NCBI GenBank assembly: GCA_002385545.1
Contig: DGDR01000034.1
Coordinates: forward strand, 1 to 7,679
Direction of reading: 5' to 3'
Source: Clostridium sp. UBA3947
GTDB taxonomy: Bacteria; Bacillota; Clostridia; Clostridiales; Clostridiaceae
DNA: 7,679 bases
Shown piece after piece: positions 1 through 7,214 of this stretch; position 1 is the first letter of the stretch; every line of letters starts with the position of its first letter. The translations under genes and the position numbers were made by a program. Below the pieces are notes generated by a model. That model worked only from the letters and a program-made list of their open reading frames with translations, did no database searches and was not told where the DNA came from.

Positions 1-3000
1 GACAAAAAAAAATATAAAGAATATGCTCCAAAGAATGTAGAACAATTTGGTGTAGAATACAATCCTGAAAATGTAAAAGCATATATCAAGCAAGATATTT
101 CTGATGTTTTTGAACCGCAAGATATAAACGATATTTTTAATTTTAAAATACCAGATGAAACTTATAATGCATCTAAATCATTAAGTAATCTCTGGTCTTT
201 TGATTTGCCTACTTACGAAAAAAGCAGTAATGTTTCTACTAAAGAAAAAACTCCAGTAGAAAAAGCATTAACTTCTTTAGCATATACACAATCAGAATAT
301 GAAGAAGCAGGAGTTCCTATACCTGAAAAAGAAGAAAAAAAGAAAGGGTTTTTCTCTAAACTTTGGGAGGGTATAGATAAATATATATTTCATAACATAA
401 ACAGACCTCAACAGGCATTATATAGAGCATCATACAATATATCAGATGATGATGATTCAACTACTTTTTGGCAGGGTTTAAAACAAGGTTTTACTGAAAA
501 GTATGGTTCTGATAATCTCTTAACCGGTAAAGATGTGTTTATGCAGCAGTTAACGAGTAAAGAGAACAGTTTAGCAAGAGATTATCTTTTAGCTGATGAT
601 AAAAATTATAAAAACCTTAATGAAGAAGAAAAAAGAGAGTATGCTGAACAGAAATTAGGTAGTGTTGGAACTGTTATGGGTTTAGCTTATGATTTTGTTG
701 TAGACCCTCTTAACTATGTTAGTGGTGTTGGTGATGCTATTAAACTTGTAACTAAAGGTACAGACGCATTACAGGCGGCTGACAAAATAGGAGATATTTC
801 AAAAGCACAACAAGTATTAAAAGCATTAGGCAAATCAGATGATTTAAAAGACGCAGAATACCTGTTTAAAAAGACAGCTAAAACACTTGGATACATGGAT
901 GATTATGAAGGCTTAAAGTTTGCAGGAAAAACTATATTATCACCTGAAACAATAGCTAAAATAGGAGATAAAACAGGTATATCTACTGTTTCAAACATGA
1001 TTAGAAGTGCTGCTAAACCTGTTACAGACGCTATTACAGATAATAGTGCGGTTAAGGCACTTAAAAAGATGTTTATTGGTGGTAAAAACTATGACCTTAT
1101 AGAGAAAGCAAGACAAAATCCTGAAATGGCTATGGGTTTTATTGCTCTTAAAGATTCTTTGCCTTCAAGAGTATATAAGCTATTTAAAAACAAAGATGAA
1201 TGGGTTAAAAAAGCACAGGACTTAGAAAAGAAAATTGGCGGTACAGGTAATTCTAGATGGCTAACAGAAGTTCTTGAAACTCCTGATTCAGAGAAAATTA
1301 TCAAAAATATAGTTAAAGTAGCAGAAGACAATCCAGAGTATGCTAAAGCACTTAAAACTAAAAAGAGTTATCTTAAAAGTGAATTAAGAAAGAATAACAA
1401 AAAATTAGCCGATTTGTCAGAACAGATAAAACTGGCACAAGAATCGGGTAGCATTGAAGCGGTAAGACTTATGAATGAATATGTCAATCTAAGACAGCTA
1501 ATTGATGAACTTCCTGAATCCGAATCGTTAGAGTTTTTAGTTCAGCTTTCAAATACTAAAATAGATAATAAAACTATATCAAAGATGGCTGATAAGCTAA
1601 CAAATCCTATGGATTTTGCTACTAAAACTATTGATGAAGTAAAAGAAGCATATAATATAAGTGATGAAATAGCAGTTAAAATAAAACTTGCTGCTGAAAA
1701 TACTATAGAAGCAATTCAGAAGAAATATCCTGAAATAGCTGATTATTATACTGGAACTTATTCTACTACTCTTAAAGAGTTTATAGAATCTTCATCTGAT
1801 GATATAAGTGATATTGTAAGTGGTTCATTCTCTGTAGATGAAATACTTCAAATACTAGCTAAAGAAAAAGAAGTTAATTTAGATAAATTTGATTTAAACA
1901 ACATGAGTCTTTCTGATAAAATAAAACTTGTTAATGACCTTAGAGTTGGGCCAACAGCAAAACAAAAGAAATACTTAACTAGCCTTATGAAACAGGCGGG
2001 TCAAGAAGTACCTGACCCTGACTTTATAGGGTATACAGGTAAAGAAGTATCTGATTTGATTGAGAAATATAAAACTATAAAACCTAATCGTAAAGAATAT
2101 AGAATGTTTGATGACCCATTAAGACAAGTGACAACAGAATACGAACAGATAGGTAGAGTACCGGCATATAAAAACAAAGAAATATATGCTGGAACAAAAG
2201 AACTTAAAGAAATAGAAGATTTAATAGAAAAATATCCTGACCTTAAAGAACAAGGAGAATCTATTATTAATCGTATAGCTAATCATAGTGCTACAAAAGC
2301 AGAAGTAACTGAAACTTTAAGGCAAATGAAGAATGAAGCTAGAACATTACCTAAAGCTAAACAAGTAACTCAAAAACAATTTGCTGATTATATAGATATG
2401 GTAAATAAACTACCAGACAAAGAGAAATATGAATGGACAAAGCAATATCCAATGAATAAAGTTAGAAATGATTTAGAAACATATAGAGAAGCTTCAAGAG
2501 AACTATATAAAAAAATAAATGATGTTAAGCCTGAAACATCTGTAACAAATATATCTAGTTCTCTACCTAAAAAAACAGAAGGGCTTAGACAATTTAAAAT
2601 AACAAAAGAAATCTATCCTGATTTGGTAAGGGATTACCCTGAACTTGATGGAGAAATATTAGAAATTGCTACTAACGCAAAAACTAAATCAAAGATAGAA
2701 GAAGAAATAAGAAAAGTAATGGAAATAGCTAATAACATCAATTTTACAGAAGGCAACAGAGGAGATATAAAATTACCTTATAAATTCTCTGCTTATGACC
2801 ATGATTTTGCTACTGGTAAACAAAAACTTGGACTACATGAATTTAAAGTAGGTAACAAAACAGTTAAAATAGGTGATGATGTAGACCCTGATTATGCTAA
2901 TCAAATAATAAGTAAGCTTAAAGATGATAATGAAGTTGCTCAAAAACTTAAAGATTTAACTGATTTAACAATTATTCGAGGTGGTGTTATAGCAAAAGAT

Positions 3001-5841
3001 TCTAAAGGCAATAAAATAAATGTTCCTGCTATTAATATAAGAGGAAAAGGTAGCGTAATATTTGATAATAAATCAAGTAAAATAGATGAAATAGATAATT
3101 TATTAAAACACGAAGCGGCACATGAATTAGGTGGTAATGCTAAAAAAATATTCAATAATTTACGTGATGATATTAATAATTTGTTCTCTGACCCTGAACA
3201 GGCAACAGAAGTATATCAAAGAATTATAATGTCTGATTATAGTCACTTTAAAAAACTTAGTGAAGAAGCTTTTCAACATGGCTTTATATCTAGTTATGCT
3301 TGGGATGTATATAAAAAATCAGAAAACATGGAAGGTCTTAAAAAGATTAATCAAATCAACCAAGCATATAAAGAAAATTTAGCTGAAATGGCAGTATTAA
3401 TGTTTAATAAAGATGAAGAATTAGCTACTACTGTTCAGAAAGCTTTTCCTAAAGCTAAAGAGACATTCTACGATACCATTTTAAACGCCAAGAAAGACGA
3501 TATAAGCGATTTTATTCCTAAGTCAATAGTTAAGTCTAAAGATGAAGTAAAAGAGCGTTTAAACAAGCTTAAAGACATTGTAGACGGATTTGCTGAGGAA
3601 CAAAAAGATATAAAAGCTATTAATAAATTAAATAAACGAATCAGTAGAACTAAAAATAGAATAAGTGAATTAGAAAAACTATTAACTGACGAAGACCTTT
3701 ATATGAAGTGGTTTAACGAAAAATACAGCGACAAATTCCCTAAGAAAATCATTAAAGAAACAATAGAAGAAACTACAGAGAAAGTATCAGCTATTGATAA
3801 ACTTCCTGAACCGCTTAAAGATGTAGCTAAACAAATCAGAGAGGATTTCTCTCATATGGCTAAAGAAGAAGGTATAGAAGAAACCTTTAACTATGTATAC
3901 CATATGCTTAATTATGACCTTAGAGATAATAAGAAAGCTAAGAAGATATATGCTAATATAACAGGTGTTGACCCTAATTCACCATTTAACATACATGAAC
4001 TTAACAGAAAATATAAAGGTACTATTAAAGAGATTAATAAATGGGCAAAAGAAAAGTATGGTATAGATGATTTCTTTGAAACTAATATTGTTCGTTCTTA
4101 CCTTCAAAGAGCAATAAATCACGAAAGGTTTATGTTTCAAAAAGAATTATATGATGATGTACTTAATACGTTTGGAGAGAAAATCAAAAAATTTGATGAA
4201 TTTGATAGCTTTAAAGAGTTTACGGAACATCAAAAAAGAATAAATGAAATGATAAAGTCTGGAGATTATGTAGTAGTTTATAAAGACCCTAAATATGCAA
4301 AACAGCAAGTTAGAATTATTCCTGATGAAGAACTTGAAAATATAATAATAAGAACTACAGAACAAAACGCAGACCTTAACTACGTTAGAAAAAAAGGAGA
4401 ACAATATTCTAAACGGTTCAGAGAAGACCCAGATATACAAGGAATATTTAATGCACAACTTGAAAATCCTTTTGCTAGAGTAGATATGAGAAACACTACT
4501 TTAGAAGAAGTATTAAGAAGAACTGACGCTACTCCTTATGTTGTTCATAAGGATGCCTATGAAGCATATGAAAAGATAATGAAGAAGCAATTCAAAGAAC
4601 AAAAGAACGCTTTACTTAAACTTTATGATAACTTCTTAGGTATCTTTAAGGCACAAGTTACAGGACTTAGACCTACATTCCATGCAAACAACATGATTGG
4701 TAATGCCTTTCAAAGTTATATGTCTGTAGGTTATAAATTCTTTGACCCCTCTGTTCATGTTGATGCAGTAAAAATTATGACAGGTAAGGGTAAAGTAATG
4801 GGCAAAACATCAGATGAATGGTTAGATATACTTAGAAAATATGGTGTTATAGACCATACGTTCTTTGATGAAACAACTAAAAGCTTTTTAGAAGCTTCTT
4901 CTGATTCGCTTGCTAAACTATCTAAGAGTGCTAGAAGAAAAAATACACTTAAAAAGCTAAATCCGCTTGATGCAGCTAACTTTCCGTTATATACTATTAG
5001 TAGAGAAATAGGTAGTAATATAGAGAACGAAGCAAGGATTGTAAACTTCTTAACCCATGTTAGTGATGGTAAGTCATATCAGGAAGCTGCTGATTTGGTT
5101 AATAAATTCTTGTTTGACTATCAAGACATTACAGAGTTTGAAGCTAATGTTATGAAACGCATAATACCATTCTATACATGGCTTAGAAAAAATATTCCTC
5201 TTCAGATAGAGCAGATGTTTGATAAACCCGGCAAATATGCTGCTATAGAAAGAACAATTAGAAATTTATCTGTAGAGGAAGATAAGCAAGCAGAAGAATT
5301 AAAACCTAAATATTTAGAAGATGCAATCCATATAGGAGATAATAAATATGTTAATGTAAACCTACCTATGTATGATTTGAAAAGACTATCAGGAGACGAA
5401 ATTATGAGTTCTCTAAGTCCTTTTATAAGAACACCTATTGAACTCTATGCTAATAAAAACTTCTACTTTGATTCGCCAATTCAGTATAGAGAAGGTGCAG
5501 TAACAAAAGCACCTAAATATGCAGAAATATTAGGACTTGGAGAGGAAACTCCTAGTGGTTACATGATGAACCCGAAGCTTAAATATGCAATAAAACAGGT
5601 TGCTCCACTTCTTGAAGACGTAGAAGAACTTCCTAGAGCAATTCAGATACTTAAAGCATTAGCTTCTGGTCAAGAAGTAGAAGGAACAACAGAGAAACCA
5701 ATAGGTTCTGGAAAATACTCACCAATAAGAATACACCAATTAGACTTAGACAACTTAAAACTTCAAGCAATATATGATGAAATAGAAAGATTAAAGAATG
5801 AGCAAAAAAACTTGAAGTATAAGGGTCTATGGAATGAATAA
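1..5841 (+). CDS. Giant phage internal/polyvalent-type virion protein with embedded lethal-factor-like metallopeptidase domain (5' end cut by window edge)
   Basis: The frame is open from base 1 to the TAA at 5839-5841, giving 1946 visible residues; the true start lies upstream. Residue numbers here count from base 1. Near the N-terminus are an NRPQQAL segment (134-140) and a YDFVVDPLNYV segment (about 230-240), which I recognise as recurrent in giant phage proteins. Lysine- and glutamate-rich helical regions follow, with likely coiled coils at about 458-507 and 1192-1230. A zincin domain lies at about 1000-1160: HEAAH at 1037-1041, ISSYA at 1096-1100, ENLAEMA at 1125-1131. The C-terminal part has TGLRPTFHANNMIGN (1554-1568), ENEAR (1675-1679), FDYQDITEFE (1705-1714), IIPFYTWLRKNIPLQ (1721-1735) and SPFIRTPIEL (1806-1815), typical of the same giant proteins. 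There is no signal peptide or clear membrane segment. Position just before the lysis genes suggests a late structural protein, possibly ejected with the DNA; that role is inference. It does not look like a tape measure protein. Confidence 0.8.
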   Translation, partial: DKKKYKEYAPKNVEQFGVEYNPENVKAYIKQDISDVFEPQDINDIFNFKIPDETYNASKSLSNLWSFDLPTYEKSSNVSTKEKTPVEKALTSLAYTQSEYEEAGVPIPEKEEKKKGFFSKLWEGIDKYIFHNINRPQQALYRASYNISDDDDSTTFWQGLKQGFTEKYGSDNLLTGKDVFMQQLTSKENSLARDYLLADDKNYKNLNEEEKREYAEQKLGSVGTVMGLAYDFVVDPLNYVSGVGDAIKLVTKGTDALQAADKIGDISKAQQVLKALGKSDDLKDAEYLFKKTAKTLGYMDDYEGLKFAGKTILSPETIAKIGDKTGISTVSNMIRSAAKPVTDAITDNSAVKALKKMFIGGKNYDLIEKARQNPEMAMGFIALKDSLPSRVYKLFKNKDEWVKKAQDLEKKIGGTGNSRWLTEVLETPDSEKIIKNIVKVAEDNPEYAKALKTKKSYLKSELRKNNKKLADLSEQIKLAQESGSIEAVRLMNEYVNLRQLIDELPESESLEFLVQLSNTKIDNKTISKMADKLTNPMDFATKTIDEVKEAYNISDEIAVKIKLAAENTIEAIQKKYPEIADYYTGTYSTTLKEFIESSSDDISDIVSGSFSVDEILQILAKEKEVNLDKFDLNNMSLSDKIKLVNDLRVGPTAKQKKYLTSLMKQAGQEVPDPDFIGYTGKEVSDLIEKYKTIKPNRKEYRMFDDPLRQVTTEYEQIGRVPAYKNKEIYAGTKELKEIEDLIEKYPDLKEQGESIINRIANHSATKAEVTETLRQMKNEARTLPKAKQVTQKQFADYIDMVNKLPDKEKYEWTKQYPMNKVRNDLETYREASRELYKKINDVKPETSVTNISSSLPKKTEGLRQFKITKEIYPDLVRDYPELDGEILEIATNAKTKSKIEEEIRKVMEIANNINFTEGNRGDIKLPYKFSAYDHDFATGKQKLGLHEFKVGNKTVKIGDDVDPDYANQIISKLKDDNEVAQKLKDLTDLTIIRGGVIAKDSKGNKINVPAINIRGKGSVIFDNKSSKIDEIDNLLKHEAAHELGGNAKKIFNNLRDDINNLFSDPEQATEVYQRIIMSDYSHFKKLSEEAFQHGFISSYAWDVYKKSENMEGLKKINQINQAYKENLAEMAVLMFNKDEELATTVQKAFPKAKETFYDTILNAKKDDISDFIPKSIVKSKDEVKERLNKLKDIVDGFAEEQKDIKAINKLNKRISRTKNRISELEKLLTDEDLYMKWFNEKYSDKFPKKIIKETIEETTEKVSAIDKLPEPLKDVAKQIREDFSHMAKEEGIEETFNYVYHMLNYDLRDNKKAKKIYANITGVDPNSPFNIHELNRKYKGTIKEINKWAKEKYGIDDFFETNIVRSYLQRAINHERFMFQKELYDDVLNTFGEKIKKFDEFDSFKEFTEHQKRINEMIKSGDYVVVYKDPKYAKQQVRIIPDEELENIIIRTTEQNADLNYVRKKGEQYSKRFREDPDIQGIFNAQLENPFARVDMRNTTLEEVLRRTDATPYVVHKDAYEAYEKIMKKQFKEQKNALLKLYDNFLGIFKAQVTGLRPTFHANNMIGNAFQSYMSVGYKFFDPSVHVDAVKIMTGKGKVMGKTSDEWLDILRKYGVIDHTFFDETTKSFLEASSDSLAKLSKSARRKNTLKKLNPLDAANFPLYTISREIGSNIENEARIVNFLTHVSDGKSYQEAADLVNKFLFDYQDITEFEANVMKRIIPFYTWLRKNIPLQIEQMFDKPGKYAAIERTIRNLSVEEDKQAEELKPKYLEDAIHIGDNKYVNVNLPMYDLKRLSGDEIMSSLSPFIRTPIELYANKNFYFDSPIQYREGAVTKAPKYAEILGLGEETPSGYMMNPKLKYAIKQVAPLLEDVEELPRAIQILKALASGQEVEGTTEKPIGSGKYSPIRIHQLDLDNLKLQAIYDEIERLKNEQKNLKYKGLWNE
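3001..3480 (+). other. Predicted zinc metallopeptidase domain (HExxH, anthrax lethal factor/M34-like) inside the giant protein
   Basis: This is a domain of the preceding CDS, approximate boundaries. HEAAHELGG places two zinc-ligand histidines at residues 1037 and 1041 and the catalytic glutamate at 1038 (bases 3109-3123). About 84 residues later, ENLAEMAVLMF (from residue 1125, base 3373) fits the third-ligand helix of gluzincins with an E-x-x-A-E pattern. Between them is FISSYA (1095-1100). The following stretch, with VQKAFPK and then F about 15-25 residues beyond the glutamate, resembles what I recall of the anthrax lethal factor C-terminus (AEAFRLMHS, then VQKNAPK). All expected catalytic residues are present, so the domain may be active. 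Its target is unknown: self-processing, other virion proteins, or a host protein after ejection are all possible. Confidence 0.65.
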
Positions 5842-5852
5842 GAGGTGTTGTT

Positions 5853-6137
5853 ATGGAAAATACAATTCAAAAGAGGTTAGAATTACATGAGAAAAGTTTA
5901 AATAATCACGAAGAAAGATTGATACAGGTGGAAGCAAAACAAAACACATTAGAATTTAGACAAAACAGTATAGAAGGAGAATTAAATAAGAGTAAAGAAA
6001 AAATAGATAACATAAATATTACTTTAGCTGAACTTAAAACTCAAATCAAAACAAGTAATAAAATACTTTATTTTATTGCAACTATGGTAGCTTCTTTAGT
6101 AGCAAAATATTTCTTTGATTTGCTAACTTTAAAATAA
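5853..6137 (+). CDS. XhlA-like coiled-coil membrane protein (putative lysis accessory)
   Basis: A 94-residue protein. Residues 1-68 are charged and lack helix breakers, with heptad-spaced hydrophobics (L9, L16, L23; L33, I40; L44, I51, L58, I65, L72), so a coiled coil is likely. Residues about 71-91 form one C-terminal membrane segment interrupted by K85. This matches the layout of the XhlA (hemolysin XhlA) family, which in PBSX-like phages sits beside holin and endolysin and aids lysis at the membrane; the sequence match itself is weak and the call rests on layout and context. The ATG at 5853 is preceded by AGAGGTG (5841-5847), which overlaps the stop codon of the giant protein, so the genes are 11 bases apart and probably co-transcribed. 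It is followed after 15 bases by the endolysin. Confidence 0.65.
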   Translation: MENTIQKRLELHEKSLNNHEERLIQVEAKQNTLEFRQNSIEGELNKSKEKIDNINITLAELKTQIKTSNKILYFIATMVASLVAKYFFDLLTLK

Positions 6138-6138
6138 T

Positions 6139-6145
6139 AGGAGGT
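6139..6145 (+). promoter_or_regulatory. Strong Shine-Dalgarno site of the endolysin gene
   Basis: AGGAGGT, a near-perfect match to the Bacillota anti-Shine-Dalgarno sequence, lies 7 bases before the ATG at 6153. It begins one base after the stop codon of the upstream XhlA-like gene and fixes the endolysin start. Confidence 0.85.
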
Positions 6146-6152
6146 ATTTGTT

Positions 6153-6713
6153 ATGGCTATTAAAAAAGGAGATAAAGGTATCTTAGTTAAAAAGCTTCAG
6201 GAGAGACTAAACGAAATAGGTTATAACTGTGGGTCTGTTGATGGTATCTTTGGAACTAATACTGAAAACGCTGTTAAGAAACTACAAAAAGATTATAACC
6301 TTAATGTTGACGGAATAGTAGGGTATTATACTGATTTAGTTTTAACTTATCATCAACCTATAACTCATTTTAAAGAAAGTGAATTTAAGTGCAAGCATTG
6401 TGGTAAACTTCCTCCCGGTGGTATTGACAAAAGACTTCTTATAATGCTTGAAGAATTAAGAAAAAGGATAGGGAATAAACCTATTATAATCAATTCAGGA
6501 TATAGATGTCCTGCTCATAATAAGGCTGTTGGTGGTGCTGCTAATAGTCAACATCTATATGGAAAGGCTGTTGATATTAGAGTTAAAGGAATGACACCAA
6601 GTGAACTAGGAAAATATTGCGATAAGCTTTTTGAACGTGATGGAGTAGGTTTAGGTGGAAATACAATAGTTCATGTGGACACAAGAGGAAGAAGGTCTAG
6701 GTGGTATTATTGA
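6153..6713 (+). CDS. Endolysin: peptidoglycan-binding domain plus M15 zinc peptidase
   Basis: A 186-residue cell-wall hydrolase with no signal peptide, so it probably reaches the wall through a holin. Residues about 5-64 form a PG_binding_1 domain (KKLQERLNEIGY, then DGIFGTNTENAVKKLQ, then VDGIVG). Residues about 70-186 form an M15-type (Peptidase_M15_3/VanY-like) domain: SGYRCPAHN (115-123), SQHLYGKAVDI (132-142), HVDTRG (174-179) and a final RW. H134, D141 and H174 are the expected zinc ligands. Such enzymes cut peptide stems (D-Ala-D-Ala or L-Ala-D-Glu type bonds); the exact bond cannot be read from sequence. A CKHC pair (C80, C83) plus C119 is common in this subfamily. The binding domain precedes the catalytic domain, opposite to many Gram-positive endolysins. 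The gene ends at TGA 6711-6713, which overlaps the likely start of the next gene. Confidence 0.92.
   Translation: MAIKKGDKGILVKKLQERLNEIGYNCGSVDGIFGTNTENAVKKLQKDYNLNVDGIVGYYTDLVLTYHQPITHFKESEFKCKHCGKLPPGGIDKRLLIMLEELRKRIGNKPIIINSGYRCPAHNKAVGGAANSQHLYGKAVDIRVKGMTPSELGKYCDKLFERDGVGLGGNTIVHVDTRGRRSRWYY
6697..6703 (+). promoter_or_regulatory. Probable Shine-Dalgarno site for the TTG-started small membrane protein
   Basis: TAGGTGG differs from AGGAGG by one base in its core and lies 6 bases before TTG 6710, inside the end of the endolysin gene. It supports the TTG start over the upstream GTG (6701), which overlaps this site, and over ATG 6722, whose nearby AAAAGGA directly abuts the codon with no spacer. 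Confidence 0.45.
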
Positions 6714-6922
6714 GAAAAGGAATGTTTTCTAAAATAATAATAGTACTTATAATTGCTCTTGTAATAGTTTTTACAATATCAATATTATGTGTATTTATAA
6801 AAACTTCCTCTGAACCGTCTACACTTATTACTTGTTTCTTTGCTTTTGTAACAGGTGAATTGTGGACTATAGGCACTATTAAGAAATCAAAAATAAAAAA
6901 TAAAGGTGATAAAAGTGATTAA
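6710..6922 (+). CDS. Small two-helix membrane protein (putative holin or lysis modulator)
   Basis: A 70-residue protein if started at TTG 6710, where TTG and the endolysin TGA share bases (TTGA overlap), the layout expected for translational coupling. Alternative starts are GTG 6701 (73 residues) and ATG 6722 (66 residues). Residues about 9-30 are a long hydrophobic helix (I9 to I30) after a short basic N-terminus. A second hydrophobic stretch runs from about T38 to I57 and contains E50 and W52, followed by a lysine-rich tail. Two membrane segments, small size and a place between endolysin and holin fit a second holin or an antiholin. I do not recognise a specific family, and the role is inferred from context. 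The stop at 6920-6922 overlaps the start of the next gene by 8 bases. Confidence 0.6.
   Translation: MRKGMFSKIIIVLIIALVIVFTISILCVFIKTSSEPSTLITCFFAFVTGELWTIGTIKKSKIKNKGDKSD
6903..6910 (+). promoter_or_regulatory. Shine-Dalgarno site that decides the holin start
   Basis: AAGGTGAT matches the extended Bacillota anti-Shine-Dalgarno complement and lies 4 bases before GTG 6915. An in-frame GTG at 6906 lies inside this site and so is unlikely to be the start. Confidence 0.7.
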
Positions 6923-7124
6923 TTGGAAGCAAAAACTAACTTCAAGAAAATTCTGGTCTGCTGTTATAGGTTTTATAACATCTATTTTAACTGTAATGAA
7001 TATAGATAAGCTAACTATTGAACAGGTTACTGGAATTATATCTGCAACAAGCGTTTTAATTGCTTATATTATAGGTGAAGGTATGGTAGACGCTGCTAGA
7101 GTCAAATCAAAAAATAATGAATAA
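6915..7124 (+). CDS. Phage holin (two transmembrane helices)
   Basis: A 69-residue protein starting at GTG 6915, with a good ribosome binding site at 6903-6910. The N-terminus INWKQKLTSRKFW, the membrane segment at about 13-28, the polar turn NIDKLTIEQ, the second membrane segment at about 38-54, and the ending YIIGEGMVDAAR match a small-holin type that I recognise from Clostridium and other Bacillota phages. A charged tail (KSKNNE) follows. Holins assemble in the cytoplasmic membrane and, at a set time, open holes that release the endolysin. The gene overlaps the upstream small membrane protein by 8 bases and is last in the plus-strand operon, ending just before a hairpin region. It could also be annotated XhlB-like because an XhlA-like gene sits in the same cassette, but I see no specific XhlB signature. 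Confidence 0.8.
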   Translation: MINWKQKLTSRKFWSAVIGFITSILTVMNIDKLTIEQVTGIISATSVLIAYIIGEGMVDAARVKSKNNE

Positions 7125-7125
7125 A

Positions 7126-7179
7126 AAATGCTTACTTAGGGAATACTCTTAATAGAGTGATTCTCCTAAGTAAGCATTT
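7126..7179 (-). terminator. Long hairpin, intrinsic terminator for the minus-strand operon
   Basis: A perfect 15-bp inverted repeat (7126-7140 with 7165-7179, core TGCTTACTTAGG). The stem continues inward with GAAT (7141-7144) to ATTC (7160-7163) and ACTC (7145-7148) to GAGT (7155-7158), with a bulge at 7159. Read on the minus strand it is followed by a T-rich run (complement of about 7107-7125), as expected of an intrinsic terminator. On the plus strand only TTTA, inside and next to the arm, follows, so its effect in that direction is probably weaker. It starts 2 bases after the holin stop. Confidence 0.75.
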
Positions 7180-7187
7180 ATGCTATA

Positions 7188-7214
7188 ACCCTCTTTTATG
7201 AGGGTCTTATTATT
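7188..7214 (+). terminator. Short GC-rich hairpin, probable terminator for the plus-strand lysis operon
   Basis: ACCCTC (7188-7193) pairs perfectly with GAGGGT (7200-7205) around a 6-base loop, followed on the plus strand by CTTATTATT (7206-7214), a modest U-rich tail. It lies between the holin and the converging abrB-like gene and overlaps the latter's stop codon region. The stem is only 6 bp, so termination may depend on the adjacent longer hairpin as well. Confidence 0.55.

Noticed and set aside
4..12. Run of nine A bases as a programmed frameshift site
   Set aside because: It reads as three in-frame lysine codons in an A-rich gene, with the downstream frame continuing unbroken. No alternative frame or stimulatory structure can be seen.
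205..207. TTG at 205 as the start of the giant protein
   Set aside because: The same frame is open without a stop from base 1 through 204 with similar codon use, and no Shine-Dalgarno site precedes the TTG. The gene is better described as cut by the window edge.
714..896. Minus-strand open frame of 60 codons
   Set aside because: It lies wholly inside the giant gene on the other strand and has no recognisable domain; it is a shadow of the A+T-rich coding frame. The same holds for 1089-1331, 2940-3155 and 4147-4458 on the minus strand.
1..5841. The giant protein as a tape measure protein
   Set aside because: It has no long hydrophobic membrane segments typical of many tape measure proteins and ends in blocks (PFYTWLRKNIPLQ, SPFIRTPIEL) that I associate with giant internal/polyvalent phage proteins. 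It also sits directly before lysis genes, with no tail genes between.
6906..6908. GTG 6906 as the holin start
   Set aside because: It falls inside the AAGGTGAT ribosome binding site that is correctly spaced for GTG 6915.
7126..7179. The long inverted repeat as a phage attachment site or operator
   Set aside because: It sits between two converging stop codons and has a T-rich flank, which termination explains. No integrase gene or second copy is seen.
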